The notes under the pieces were generated by a model, which was given only the letters and a program-made list of their open reading frames with translations, did no database searches and was not told where the DNA came from. A program made the translations under genes and the position numbers. Shown piece by piece: positions 10,175-22,083 of a stretch of DNA of 64,000 bases. The stretch is taken from positions 17,241,501 to 17,305,500 of the forward strand of contig NC_089726.1 of NCBI RefSeq assembly GCF_035083965.1, read 5' to 3'. The stretch's first letter is position 1; every line of letters starts with the position of its first letter. Source of the DNA: Branchiostoma lanceolatum. Lineage: Eukaryota > Chordata > Leptocardii > Amphioxiformes > Branchiostomatidae.

Positions 10175-12341
10175 CCGCTCTAACCAACATCGATCTTACC
10201 ACTGGTCTGCATGTGTCAGAAGCACAACTACACGTCGATAACTAGCCAGAATCTCTGCACTACTATCCTTGTGTCAATCCCTGTATGTCTGCTTTACGTG
10301 GAAAAATGTCTGAGAAAAGAGAAATCCTCTACAACTGTGTACTCATTCGATGTACATGGACAGGTACCCAGATAAAAAATAGAACAAATGGTCATATAGC
10401 CACTTTGGTAATATTTAACATGATAACTAGTGGTGCGGATCGAAACCCGAGTTTAGGTTTAGGTTCGGACTCGAGTCCAGAGGTTTAGGTTCAGGTCCGG
10501 ACTTGAAAGTCCGGACCTGAACAACAATTTTGGAATATTTTTTCCGTGTTACATGTAACATTGCAAATTGGCAGATATTTTACATGTAATTTGAAAACTA
10601 TATGTACGGAATTATATACAGTCAGTAATTAACACAAAGGTTCAGTTATAAACACAAAAACAGCAATGTTTTCATATTTTTCTAGTGCAAATTTCACGAT
10701 CTAAGGAAGGTTTAAGATGGTTTGAAACAAAAAGGAGTGTATAAGTGAGAGATTTTTTTTCAAGTCCGGACTTGTTTCCAGACGTTTAGGTTTTTTTGGA
10801 CTTGAACCTAAACGTTTTACAAGTCCGGAACCGGTCCGGCCGGACCGATCCGCACCACTAATGATAACGATATCTTTGTTGCCATACTGTTGTCAGTTGA
10901 GAGAGGGAAAAAATGTACAATAATTGCTTTTTGACAAATGTGGAAGAGAGCTTTGTGTTCCAATTAGTTATCCTCATGAAAAGTTAAACATTGCATGAAA
11001 CTGCTAAGGGCCAGGTCATATACGTCTTGTGATCATCATATGGTCGCAAACCGAGGGCATCCTTGTTATCGTCGTGAACTAGCCCAGGAAAATTCAGCTA
11101 TCGTCACCCTAAAAAGATGTCCTAGATCCTTGTCGACAGACGATCTTGTCACAGCCTGCTAGAATATTCTACAGCATCAAAATCGTACAACGAGCTATGA
11201 TGAAGGTGACTGTGCCATTAGTCATCAAAGTTTGGATGACCCACAGAAAAGACTGGAAGGATTGAGAGTGTTGAACATATTTTTCATCATAATGCTGTAT
11301 CAAACATGGCTTTTGCAGTCTTTTGAAGTCTGGGAATGTCAGTACAGGTACTAAATGGGCCCATGTTCCAATTTAATGGACCTGTGGCATCTGAGACAAA
11401 ACTAGTAGCTATTACTATGCTGATAGGCTAGATGTTGTCCAACATTGAAAAACAAGGCTGTTAATTTGGTGTGTGTATCTATGACAACAGGATTGAAGAT
11501 GCAAGGCTTGCATAGAATTAGTGAGCAAAACCACAGGCCAGGGGTGGACCTTAGGATCTAGCTGTGCAACTAAGGCTGTTATCATGTACAAGGCTATTTT
11601 GTAGCTACCTAGATGCTGTAGTCTAGCCGTATACGTCCAAGCAATCTGTCACCAAAGTGCCAATATTAAGGAAATGTGCATTCAAAGATTGAGCATGATC
11701 AAAAACGTTCTTATGTCCTAAGGCTTAGATCTTGTCGCAGTAGTAAGCATATGCAGATTAGTTGGTGGGCTGTTTGTTGTTGCACCAATCATCTGGCTAC
11801 AACGACTGTATAGGTATTACTAAGATATGAAGTAATTTATTGTAAATACTGTGCAACATTCCGGGCAATGTGCTGTGTGGCCAGAACTAAATTTGCAAAG
11901 ACAGTAGAGACGGTAAAAATGAATATAGCATTACACTGATGTTACAAATACTTTCCATTACATTACCCAAAAATATTTCATATCATGTTCTATACAGATT
12001 TCTTTTTTTGGATTGAATTACATTACATTACATTACATTCAAGTGAGATTTGGATTTGGGTAGGTGTTTAAAATCTTGATAATTATTATAATAGTATATG
12101 TTACTTTGTATATATGTATGTAATGATAAAGGTGCGATTGTTGCAGGTTTAGGGACATGTGCTTGTGATTTTAGTGTACATATATAAGTCAGGCAATCCT
12201 ACATGTAAACTATTCTACAGAGAGTCATTTTAAGAAGGGGAGCCCAAATTGTAAGAACTCTACTTTTACTGAGAAGCATCCAAGCCATGATAGCAGACAA
12301 TGTCAAATATAATCCAGGGTCGACTAAGTTCATTCAATAAA
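10175..12341 (+). other. Probable TBC1D25 3' UTR or 3' flank, ending at AATAAA 12336-12341
   Basis: No coding frame of interest. A hAT-type MITE occupies 10428-10860. An ATTAC microsatellite lies near 12014-12040. AATAAA at 12336-12341 is the first clear plus-strand poly(A) signal noticed. A 2.1-kb 3' UTR is possible but unproven. Confidence 0.4.
10428..10860. mobile_element. Non-autonomous hAT-type element with an 8-bp target duplication
   Basis: Inverted ends TAGTGGTGCGGATCG / CGATCCGCACCACTA are flanked on both sides by ATGATAAC (10420-10427 and 10861-10868). An 8-bp duplication with such ends fits the hAT superfamily. Inside are repeated TCCGGAC and TTTAGGTT blocks and no transposase. 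Confidence 0.88.
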
Positions 12342-13193
12342 GCTGGAATGATTCTACTTCATATAGTTTTGTGGGTTTTTTTTTCAAACAGACCATGAAA
12401 ATGACAATGAACTTTATTGCATATTCATGCCCAGCATGGGCTAAATGCATTAGGTAACATAAAGTAAATTTTAAAGAAAAGGAACATTGTGATATATTCC
12501 ATCTAAATCTACAGTCTCTTCTTGAAATATTTGTACACAAATTCAGAGTTTTCCAAATATATCGTAGTTTTTAGATGACATAATACATGTGAATAGCTCG
12601 TTATTTTTAAGATGCGCATATTTCAGAACAACTCGGTACCAGTATCATGAAAATGAGATAGATTAAGGCACCCAAAAAAGTGTGCTTACCGGAAAAACAT
12701 GAAACACAGTATGTATTATTTCACAGCGCCACAAAAAAGCTAAAAAAGATTAGACAGAGACTATGACAAACTTAAGCAAATTTCTGAACAAATGTAACAT
12801 AGATAACATATGACTGAAATAAAGCCTATCAAATAAATGACAATAAGTAACAACGTAACTAAATAATTAAATATACAAAGTAATAACTTTGATGTGTGCA
12901 TGTCTTAGCTCATTCTTTTCACCTTCAGGATCACCTCATTTTCATCCTTATATAATAATTTCTATTCATTTCTTTCTCCAATAATTTGAATAAAACTTGT
13001 ATCAAAACAAATACAGGATATTAAGAACACTAACAGAAAGTACGCGTATTCCAAGAATAACAATCTTTAGGCGGTATGACATAATCTGACGTTTCCAGTT
13101 TGTCTCATGGACTCTGTGTCCTTTGATTGTGTCTGCTTCCATGGAAAGGGAAAAAACAAACAGCTACAAGCGTCAAAAATTTATGGTCTAACA
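12342..13193. other. Intergenic space between convergent genes
   Basis: AT-rich sequence between the TBC1D25 poly(A) candidate and the stop codon of the zinc-finger gene. It presumably includes the zinc-finger 3' UTR. No exon seen. Confidence 0.45.
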
Positions 13194-14210
13194 TTAGACT
13201 GTGTGGACAACTGTATCTGTGGTAAAGCCGGTATAACCACCCTTCGGCGTAACACACGCGATAGGTTTTTCCCCGGTGTGGCTGGTCATGTGATTCTTTA
13301 ATTGAGACTTTTGACCTGCAGAATAGCTGCAAACCTCACACTTGAAAGGTTTCTCCCTAGTGTGGGTAGCGATGTGCTGCTTCAAATGAGACATTCGTGT
13401 TGCAGAATAACCACATACATCACACATGTAAGGTTTCTCCCCAGTGTGGGTAGCGATGTGCTGCTTCAAATGAGACATATGTGCTGTAGAATAACCGCAT
13501 ACATCACACCTGTAAGGTTTCTCCCCAGTGTGGGTGGCCATATGACGCTTCAAAGCAGACTTTTGTACTGCAGAATAACTGCAAACCTCACACTTGTAAG
13601 GTTTCTCCCCAGTGTGGGTAGCCATGTGACTCTTCAAAGCAGACTTTTGTGCTGCAGAATAACCGCAAATCTCACACTTGTAAGGTTTCTCTCCAGTGTG
13701 GGTCGCCATGTGACTCTTCAAATTGCCCTTCTGGGCAGTGGCAAAAACACACCGCTCACAGCTGTAGGGCTTCTCACCAGTGTGTGACATCATATGAACC
13801 TTTAACCGGTGTTTGCTGACTGCAGAGTAGTCGCACTTTGCGCAGTTGTGCGGTCGGTAGTTACTGTGCTTGGCCATGATGTGAAGTTTCATGTGAACCT
13901 TTCGTGCAGCGGAATAGTCGCAGACATCGCACTGAAAAGGTCTCTCCCCACCGTGAGTTGCCCTGAGATGCTTCACAAGGTGATCTTTCTTCGTTTGTTT
14001 ACCTTTACCTGCGGCGTGCGACGTCCTAACGTGCCGTTTCATGGCGGACATCTTGGATGCGGAGAACTCGCATTCCCCGCATCGATATCGATGTGGTCTG
14101 TCAGCACTATGAGTCTTGTGGCGCTGTTTCCTTGTCCCTCCATGGTCTGTTTCTGGACAAGGCCGTTTCTCTTCTGTCTGTTCATGCAGATCTTCTGCTG
14201 CTTCTTCCAT
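13194..14210 (-). CDS. C2H2 zinc-finger protein, 9 fingers plus one half finger
   Basis: 338 residues from one coding exon. The ATG at 14210 directly follows a splice acceptor (CTTTCCTCCTGTTAG), so at least one upstream non-coding exon is expected. After an acidic/polar N-terminus come a finger at residues ~42-65, a half finger at ~73-86 (KKDHLVKHLRATH, no CxxC), then eight tandem fingers joined mostly by TGEKPY linkers. Fingers 5 and 6 and fingers 7 and 8 are near-duplicates. The C2H2 Cys and His residues are present in all nine. Likely a nuclear DNA-binding regulator of unknown target. The last 22 residues (317-338) are not finger-like and overlap a sequence resembling a LINE 3' tail. One-to-one orthology cannot be assigned by eye. 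Confidence 0.9.
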   Translation of the reverse strand: MEEAAEDLHEQTEEKRPCPETDHGGTRKQRHKTHSADRPHRYRCGECEFSASKMSAMKRHVRTSHAAGKGKQTKKDHLVKHLRATHGGERPFQCDVCDYSAARKVHMKLHIMAKHSNYRPHNCAKCDYSAVSKHRLKVHMMSHTGEKPYSCERCVFATAQKGNLKSHMATHTGEKPYKCEICGYSAAQKSALKSHMATHTGEKPYKCEVCSYSAVQKSALKRHMATHTGEKPYRCDVCGYSTAHMSHLKQHIATHTGEKPYMCDVCGYSATRMSHLKQHIATHTREKPFKCEVCSYSAGQKSQLKNHMTSHTGEKPIACVTPKGGYTGFTTDTVVHTV

Positions 14211-14240
14211 CTAACAGGAGGAAAGAAACTTAGACGTAAA

Positions 14241-14638
14241 AAACACAAGAATCTTACTGCGTAACATGTTTGCCACCACACAAGAACCTTACTGTGTAGC
14301 ATGTTTGCCACAACACAAGAACCTTACTGTGTAACATGTTTGCCACAACACAAGAACCTTATTACTGTGTAACATGTTTGCCACCACACAAGTAAGAACC
14401 TTAGTGTGTAACACGTTTGCCACAACACAAGAACCTTACTGTGTAACGTGTTTGCCACCACACAAGCAAGAACCTTACTGTGTAACATGTTTGCCACCAC
14501 ACAAGAACCTTACTGTGTAACATGTTTGCCACAACACAAGAACCTTAATGTGTAACATGTTTGCCACCACACAAGAACCTTATTGTGTATTAACATGTTT
14601 GCCACAACACAAGAACCTTACTGTGTAACATGTTTGCC
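14241..14638. repeat. Minisatellite, 11 units of ~35 bp, upstream of the zinc-finger exon
   Basis: Eleven imperfect units of ACACAAGAACCTTACTGTG then TAACATGTTTGCCAC. Units tend to alternate CCACCACAC and CCACAACAC, hinting at a two-unit period. On the gene strand most units contain ACA/GTAAGG, a 5' splice-site-like sequence. The array lies within about 30 bp of the acceptor before the ATG. Confidence 0.9.
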
Positions 14639-14639
14639 A

Positions 14640-15555
14640 AAGGAAAAGCAAAACATGAAATATCTGAAGTATCTCCCACTCCCACTCAGGGACACTTACA
14701 AACACATCTTCATCTACAAGTTTTTTTTCTACTTTCAGCTCCATGATACACTCCACCAGGAAATGTCCCCCAACACCACACTTGCTGTGTGCACGATGGT
14801 ACGCTGCGTAAGTGGCACGCATGGGGGAGCCCCTATCTCACTGGACCCGCGACTAGTTGGCGGCCCCGTTGCAAGTGGAATCGCTCACAGCCCGTATATG
14901 GCCAGATGATGTTAACCAATCAGAGAGAGAGAGATACACACAACATTGACCAATCAGAAGGAGTGACACTTCTCTGACTAATCTCACGAGGAGATATCCC
15001 AACAGAGGGGAAGGAATAGAGTAGATTTGAAAAAAAAATGGTTTCGAAATATTGTCTCTGGGACGTTTGGTTTCCACATGAAATCTGTGACCTTTTGGAC
15101 AAAACAAATGCATTTCTTAATTCTTTACACGTCGGACAAATTTATTTACATGTATAGTATTGGTTGATCTATGCGTCATACAGGAATTCGTATCTCTTAT
15201 ATGGGTCAGTTTTGATTGGCCAATTGAGAATTACGTTAACTAGAAAGAAAACGTTTGCAAGCAAATACATATTAATGTTTACCTTCACGTGGTCTAGCTT
15301 TACTAGCTGCTGCTATGTTTATTTTACACATTCATATACGTGCTGACAAGCCCTCCAGCGCTGTCCTGCCGATTTTTTTACAAAATGCAATCCAACACCC
15401 CTGTGTCTGTCATTTTCCCAGTAACCATGGTTACAGCCCTCATTGACCTAATTTGTTTGGAGGTGAAGAAGAAGAGGAAGAAACGTAGCAAAAACAACAT
15501 GTTTCTCTTCTGTGCTCCCTTCACGTTCCTCACTGGGTAATTCTATTCAGTGGTT
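14640..15555. other. Upstream region of the zinc-finger gene, no exon fixed
   Basis: Two CCAATCA boxes, near 14917 and 14951, flank a short GA tract. The zinc-finger leader exon may lie here but no donor could be chosen with confidence. Confidence 0.35.
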
Positions 15556-15980
15556 AGGCTGCACCAAGTAATTTTTATGGATGACGTCCTTTGGAGACCC
15601 TAAATCTAATGCGAAATCTAAAACAAAACAAGAAGGGCCGAAAAAAACAAGATGCCTAAATTTGAAATATAATAGTCGACGACACATGTTAGGACGCAAA
15701 TTGAATGAGAGAACACAGTGTAACCACTAACAATTCTTTGATCCATCATGAAAAAAAGCAATAATTTGAATAAATCAGTTGAAGTTGAACAGCAGTTGTT
15801 GTCCTGTCCTGTTTCTTTCCATATCCCATTGATTTTGCAGGCCTGCAGAAATATATTAAATCAAAAAGGAACTCTTTGGTCATAGTTACAGGAAGCGCAA
15901 TTTCTTGTTTTTCTTTCTTGGAACAGACCAAAATCAATGCGCGCGCGGACGTCATCCATAAAAATTACTTGGTGTAGCCT
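15556..15980. mobile_element. MITE with AGGCTRCACCAAG ends
   Basis: The arms at 15562-15589 and 15947-15974 are perfect 28-bp inverted repeats (CACCAAGTAATTTTTATGG then ATGACGTCC) and extend a few bases further with one mismatch. The inner part of the arms resembles the element at 40074-40406 (TATGGATGACATCC), so the two are probably related. No target duplication was recognised. Confidence 0.8.
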
Positions 15981-16309
15981 TATAGCAAATGACCAGGTCT
16001 TATGGCAGCATATTAACCGAGTAATAGGCGGGTCATTGACCCTTCATTATACACCCAAACACTGCTTGAAATACCATAAAAAGGCAGTGCCTGGCTTGAC
16101 CACCCTTACCCCTCCAACAATGGTACCTTCCATCAACATCTTACGTCTCCATGTGGAAGGAACCATCTCTAGAAACGGGTGGGGGAGTGTTATGAAAAGG
16201 GCCATGCTCGTTCACATGTGGTTTTGATTGCATCACAATGCCTAAAATCCTTTAAAGTAAAAAAAAGGAAACAGCCGCATGGAGTCTGCAGCTGAGGCTA
16301 GCCGCTTTC

Positions 16310-16620
16310 ATGCCATTTCCTACATGGCATCGTGTGGTGCAAACGGTAGGGCGTTTCGCCCAGAACCGAGAGGCCCCGGGTTCGAAACCACCGGTATGCC
16401 CCGATGTTGTGCCCTTGGGAAAGGCACTTGACACGAATTTCCTCACTCAAACCAGGTGTGAATGGGTACCTGACTACGGTTGGGGAAGGTCGTATTGAGG
16501 TCACCTGCTGGCGCCGAATTGTAAACCCTGCATCAATTCAGCATTGGCTGCCATTTCCTACATGGATTGACACTGCATGGGTAATTTCGGACCAATAAAC
16601 CATTTATTACATAAAAAATC
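16310..16620 (+). mobile_element. tRNA-derived SINE
   Basis: A Pol III A-box-like GTGGTGCAAACGG (about 16333) and B box GGGTTCGAAACC (16378-16389) lie at tRNA-like spacing. They are followed by a body with TGCCCTTGGGAAAGGCACTT, a block shared with the SINE at 51181-51345. The body runs to an A-rich end near 16615. No acceptor stem or tRNA gene is intact. Confidence 0.75.
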
Positions 16621-18354
16621 TCAATGGCCCTTAATTGTCCAAATGTTGACAACACAACACAGCGTCCACATGGTATATGTGCCTTGAACAGTCAAAGCTT
16701 GGATTTTAACCGGAAAGCAAAGATTCCACCACAGCATCAACTATATGGACATGGAGGGCGTCCGCTTACGTACGAAACACACCTACCTCGGTAGTTTACC
16801 TAGTCAAACGGAACATACCTACCTCACATGTAAGGTACCTTAGCCGGTCTAGTAATTAAAGGAGATACAACTTATTCACCTTTCGGTCTGTAAAACACAT
16901 CTAGGTTCCTCACTCGGCCCGTGTTCAATCTACAACACGCCCGCAAGTTCCATGTGAGGCGCCTCACCTACAGATTGCGCAAGCCCTTGAGAAAACACAC
17001 CACCGACCCTTATGATCCCTTATATGTCTTACTTGGACCATTGATGCAGTAATAAACACTCCAAGGTGTCATTGTAACACATGTTCCCGAGTCATAGAAC
17101 TGACCCACTCACTTGTAAGGAGTTTTACCTGGCTCGTTGATGAAGACGCCCCACGTGTGGTGTCCTAAACTGTGCCTTCTAGCTAGAGATAGCCACACAA
17201 TACAGCCACTAGGGACCCGATTCTTGCGAAAGGAAGCTCTGGGTAAACTTGCTGTGGGAAAGCTTATTTTGCAGACAAAGCAAAACACAAACAGACACGA
17301 TCTGTTGTCTCTGGCCAGGCAAAAACAAACTCATAAAACGTGGCAAATCCGCTCGCAGAATACCGCATGTTTACGGACAGGAAAATAGCTTTTCATTCTC
17401 ATTGGTTTTAAAAAGATGTTGTTTTCAAGGTTAAACGTCAACGATAGGTCGGAGGGCTTAAATAAAAAATGGACAATGTCCTAAAACCCAATTAAGCCAT
17501 GATCCAATAAGGGACAGTACGAAATTTACCGGGGGGACACGGGGGTTGCGTAAGGGGGAGAGGGACAAGGAAAAAAAGATGCCTGGGGGAGGGCCATGGA
17601 AAAAAGAATTGGCTTGGGGGAAGAGCCAAGGGATTTTATTTAGCAATACCTTTATACACTGTAAATAGCATAAGTCTGCCAGCAAGATTTGCCCCTCAAA
17701 ATGCAGGTATAAATACGACTTATAAACAATTCAAAACGCCAGATACACACACATAACGTTATATATGATGTGTTCATTATTTCCTAAAATGAGGAATTTT
17801 ATCTGTCGACATTTCGACGTCCAGCCAGGACCAGATACTGTTTAGCAGTTAATAGATGTTTACGGTGAAGCAATTGGCTCCGACCATGGTACTGGTTTAG
17901 CTTCCTGGAGCTTAAAAGTACTGTTTCTATTTTGTTCACAGATATCTACCCTGTCTGTTCAGTCAAAAACGACAATGATGACTAGGAGCCTTGGGTGTTG
18001 CTGATTCAATATTTTTTTTCGTTGATTATTAAAAAGGTCCAGGTTTTTTGGTGGAGGTGTTTTTTGAATGGTCCAGTATGAATATGTGTGCCTGGAAGAG
18101 CTCATCCATGCATAGAGTTTCAAATTGGGAGAGATCCATTTCTGACTGGTCTTTAATTAAATTCTTTATTCAAATACCAACATTGAAGACATGCAACAAA
18201 CGTTAGTCTGGATGGGGTGGATATTCAGAATTGTCATTACATGGTCTTACTTTATAATGGTTAAACGTTATTTTGGAATGCTCCATTTTTGCATTAGAAC
18301 AGCCGCTTATTGCATAGGGAGGGAAATGGGTGAAACATGTTGTATTTGCTCATG
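16621..18354. other. No gene recognised; partly CpG-containing
   Basis: 16740-17400 is less AT-rich than its surroundings and could hold a promoter or leader exon of the zinc-finger gene. No exon could be defined and no repeat family was recognised. Confidence 0.35.
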
Positions 18355-19560
18355 AAAATGTTGCCTTTCTAGTTGACTTCGCCGAGAAGTCTATGTTTTG
18401 ATGCTTGTCTGTGTGTCTGTTAGTGAACAGAATAAGTCGAGAAGGCCTGGATGGATTGTTGTCGTATTTGGTGTGTTGATGTGTATGTGGGAAATCTCAA
18501 GATGATTAGATTTTGGGCGAAGTACTTTGCATAATTAACGAGAAAAGTGTAAAAATGTGTTATATTGTATGCTTGAGTATATGTTCTGGCTGGGACGTGT
18601 GGCTGTGTTGTTTCGAGGGGTCAAGGATAAGTGGTAGGGGTTGTAGGGGTGGTAGTTGCCATGTGGGAGGCAGGAAACTTAATAGTTGCTGAGACAAATT
18701 GGCTTGTCACTCAAGGCAGTGGTATGAGAAAGGTAGCAGCATAGCAGAAAGTGGTGTGGAATTTGGTGAAGGCAGACCAAAATTGGATATACACTGCCTT
18801 ACGGAAGAACAATCAGTAGTCGTGTGTCACAGCATGGGGATAGGACGGTGTTCAGGGTAGGTGAGTTAACCATGTTATATAGGGAAGGAAGAGGTGATTT
18901 ATTAGTATACGTCATACTGTATGGTGTACATGTAGTATGGATACGTATTGCTGAAGAAGTATTTGATGAAGGGTGGATGTAATATAAATAGATATCAACT
19001 ATGCAAATGAAGACCTCATTTGCATAATTAATGAGAAATACTATAACTCAAGGTGGGCTTAATGGATGGTCATGATTTTTGGTATGTAGATAGCTTACGT
19101 GATGCTTTGTATGATTGGATGATGATTATGCAAATGAGATTCTTATTTGCATAATTAATGAGGTAATTTTAAAAACCCGCTGTGTTCTATGATATGACTA
19201 TTCAAATATGTGACATTTGTAACTGAGGAAGATAGGAATGTTGATATATAGAAAATATGGAAACGTAGGCCTAATTTGCATAATTAATGAGAAACTACTA
19301 TAATTCCATAGTAGTAAATGACGGACGGCAATTTCATACTTGTGGCATTTGGAAGTTGTGTGAATGTGGACACCATTGAATCAATTTTGCTAATGAGGAC
19401 TCATTAGCATAATTGATAAATGTTAGCATAACATTCTTTGTTAAGCTCATACTTTGGACAACTTATGTTATTTGGGTGAAGACGATCAACTGGTATGATT
19501 TATAATTGATGAGAAACACTCCTAATACGTTAGTCATATTTAGGTTAAAATCATTTGGCG
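18355..19560. repeat. AT-rich repeat region with ~125-bp units
   Basis: Near 18370 a block typical of dispersed invertebrate repeats appears (TTGTCTGTGTGTCTGTTAG); a related GTCTGTGTGTCTGTCTCC block lies at about 37905. From about 19000, units containing TTTGCATAATTAATGAGAAA recur near 19019, 19146, 19276, 19400 and 19505. They resemble the array at 5254-5974. Confidence 0.6.
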
Positions 19561-22083
19561 AAGGTATGAGGTCGTAGAACTCTTTTTTTGTCATATTTTT
19601 GGTTCCCGCAAGCTACCGACTGGGCCCCGCTCCAGAAAGGTGAACCGAATGTAACCCAGGCTGGGTAAAGCCTAGTGACGTTCCAGTTAGCGGTTGTGTA
19701 ACGCAGGCTGGGTAAAATCTTGTGATCATCCAGAGATGACAGCAGCCCTCGGGGCCGAGGTCTCCTCAGCCTGGTTTTGTTTTGTTTTATTTATTCGCAC
19801 ATATATATTTAAAAAAAAACAATAGTGAAGTAATTGAAAGAATCTAAAAGAACGTGCAGGAGGAGAAAAGAAGCCTGCAAGGCTTATAAAAAACCCTCCT
19901 CCATTTAACTTTATTAACAAATGTCAATTATGATACAAGTGTGATAGGAAGAAAAACGAACAAAGGTATAACAAAAGTCGAATACGGATCTGGAGATTGC
20001 AAAGAAGAATATTAAGCAATTGAATTATTGGCAGGGACAAAATCTAAACTTTTGTGCCTTATCTTTGTTGTGTGTGCGCTCACATCGATTTTGGACTGTC
20101 ATCCACAAAATCGAGTCAGTGTGGACAGAGGAAATAGAGTGACTGTCATAATTCTGTGATTGATAAAATGGGAAAAAGTCTAAAAGCTAGAGTGCATTAA
20201 GTTCGACAACATCGCAGTAAGTTAGATTGATAAAGACTTAAAGTATGTATCCTCCAGCCAACAAAAAAATCTTATGCAGGAGTTTAAAAAACAAGATGGA
20301 TAAAAATATGTGGAAGACACATTCAAGAATTCTTTTCTGAATCTTTTATTGATCTACCACATGAGGTAGTATTATCATTATCAAACATACATCAAGAAAG
20401 CAGTTACTGTACCACTTGTCTGTAAGTCACTAGTTGAAGACCTATGGAGTAATATTTGGAAGCTGATAGCTGACAGAACAGCATATGTAGCGTTTCATAT
20501 ACACTAGAAACAACTGCAAACCTTACTCATTGGTAAATCAACCGCATGATAGTAACAATAAAGCTAACCCATAGCCTTACTTCTGTCATAGTGTAAAGTA
20601 GACTTAAAACATAAAATGAAAATAGTTGACTGAGGTGGTTGAAACACAACTTGCCATAATTTCTATTCGTTTAACTGTCAAATGTGATGGAAAGCCTGGA
20701 TTGTCTATTGTTGGGAAAGAATAATACATTACTCCTTTCCTTAGTTAAAAGCACATTTTCTATCCAGATTACATATTCAGCTTCTAGCAACCATATTGCT
20801 TATGTAAAATAACAAACTTTAAAAACATAATTGTCATTAGAAATGTATTTCTCACCAGAAAGAAATAATTTTGAAATCTAAACCTGATTTGTTCCTTTAG
20901 AATTGACAATCACTGACAGAGGTACATGTCTCTTCAGAAGTATATATCTTACTCTCAATGTAGATTATACACATTATCATTATACAACTTTCATACACTT
21001 ACTGTTTTCAATTTAAGTACATTTTTACATTTTCTTCCACCCTCATGAGAAGTACAATTAAGATTTAAGGTGTTTCATAAACTAGATTAACATTTCATAA
21101 ACAATCTTCAAACATGCATCTTAAGACAGTATTGCACAACACAACATCACCTTGGGACCAGTGATATTTTCTTATTACAAAACATTTTAAATACATCTTT
21201 AGATTAACAATATTTCACAAAGTTCTCATAGAACTGTTACCTCATCAAGTTTTCTAGTTGTACACAGGACTACTGTTTTTTAAATACATTTTCATATCAC
21301 ATTTAACATGATGGCAATTTATTATAAATTTTTCATCGTGCATTTCACCACACACTGTGTACTGCTGCTATGTCCCACCACACACTTTGATCACACTCTG
21401 ACAACCATCAGTGTTAACTTCAAACATCTAACATATGTCCAACATCTAACATTTATATTCCATATTCATTGCACATTACATATTACTCCAAGTCATGATT
21501 CATTCAAGTGGGTAGAATAAATGTTATTAGAAAAAAGTAGTTGCCAAACAGTATATTATGTTTTTGCTTGTTTGTTTCCCATATCCATGTTTTAACTGAG
21601 CTACAGTATGTTACTAACAATATAATAAACAATTGTTCAGCAATAAAGTTTTTCTATCTCTCTATCTGTGCATCTTCTTGAACGCGGCAAAAAATATTCT
21701 CACTCAATTGACTATTCTTTTTTGTGTGTAAAATGACCTACCAGAGGGACAATACTGGATACATATCTGACATGTCATATCAAATATACATATACTGTAC
21801 ATGTACATATACTGTGATGTACTAGCCATCATCATTCATATGAAATATACATTTATGGTATTTTGTCATGATGCAGCCCTTAATATAGGGTTGCCATACA
21901 TAAATCCATAACTTAAAATATACATCATCCCACAAAGTAAAAACATAATAAAAAGCCTTTTTGGCATTCAGAATTGTCAATAAAATTCAAAGTTATATCT
22001 AGGGAATGATATATTGCTGGATACTGTTCCAAACAAATTTGTGCGTTAAAGAAAGGTCATCCCCCATTGCTCTATACGAAACA
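19561..22083 (-). other. Probable 3' region of the TMEM116-like gene; no other gene seen
   Basis: AT-rich sequence. AATAAA on the minus strand occurs at 21317-21322 and 20345-20350, possible poly(A) signals for the gene ending at 22084. No exon or clear repeat boundary seen. Confidence 0.35.

Noticed and set aside
13302-13787. 161-codon plus-strand frame
   Set aside because: Antisense to the zinc-finger array; its repeats simply mirror the fingers.
16330-16395. tRNA gene
   Set aside because: A and B boxes are present but there is no paired acceptor stem, and a SINE body follows.
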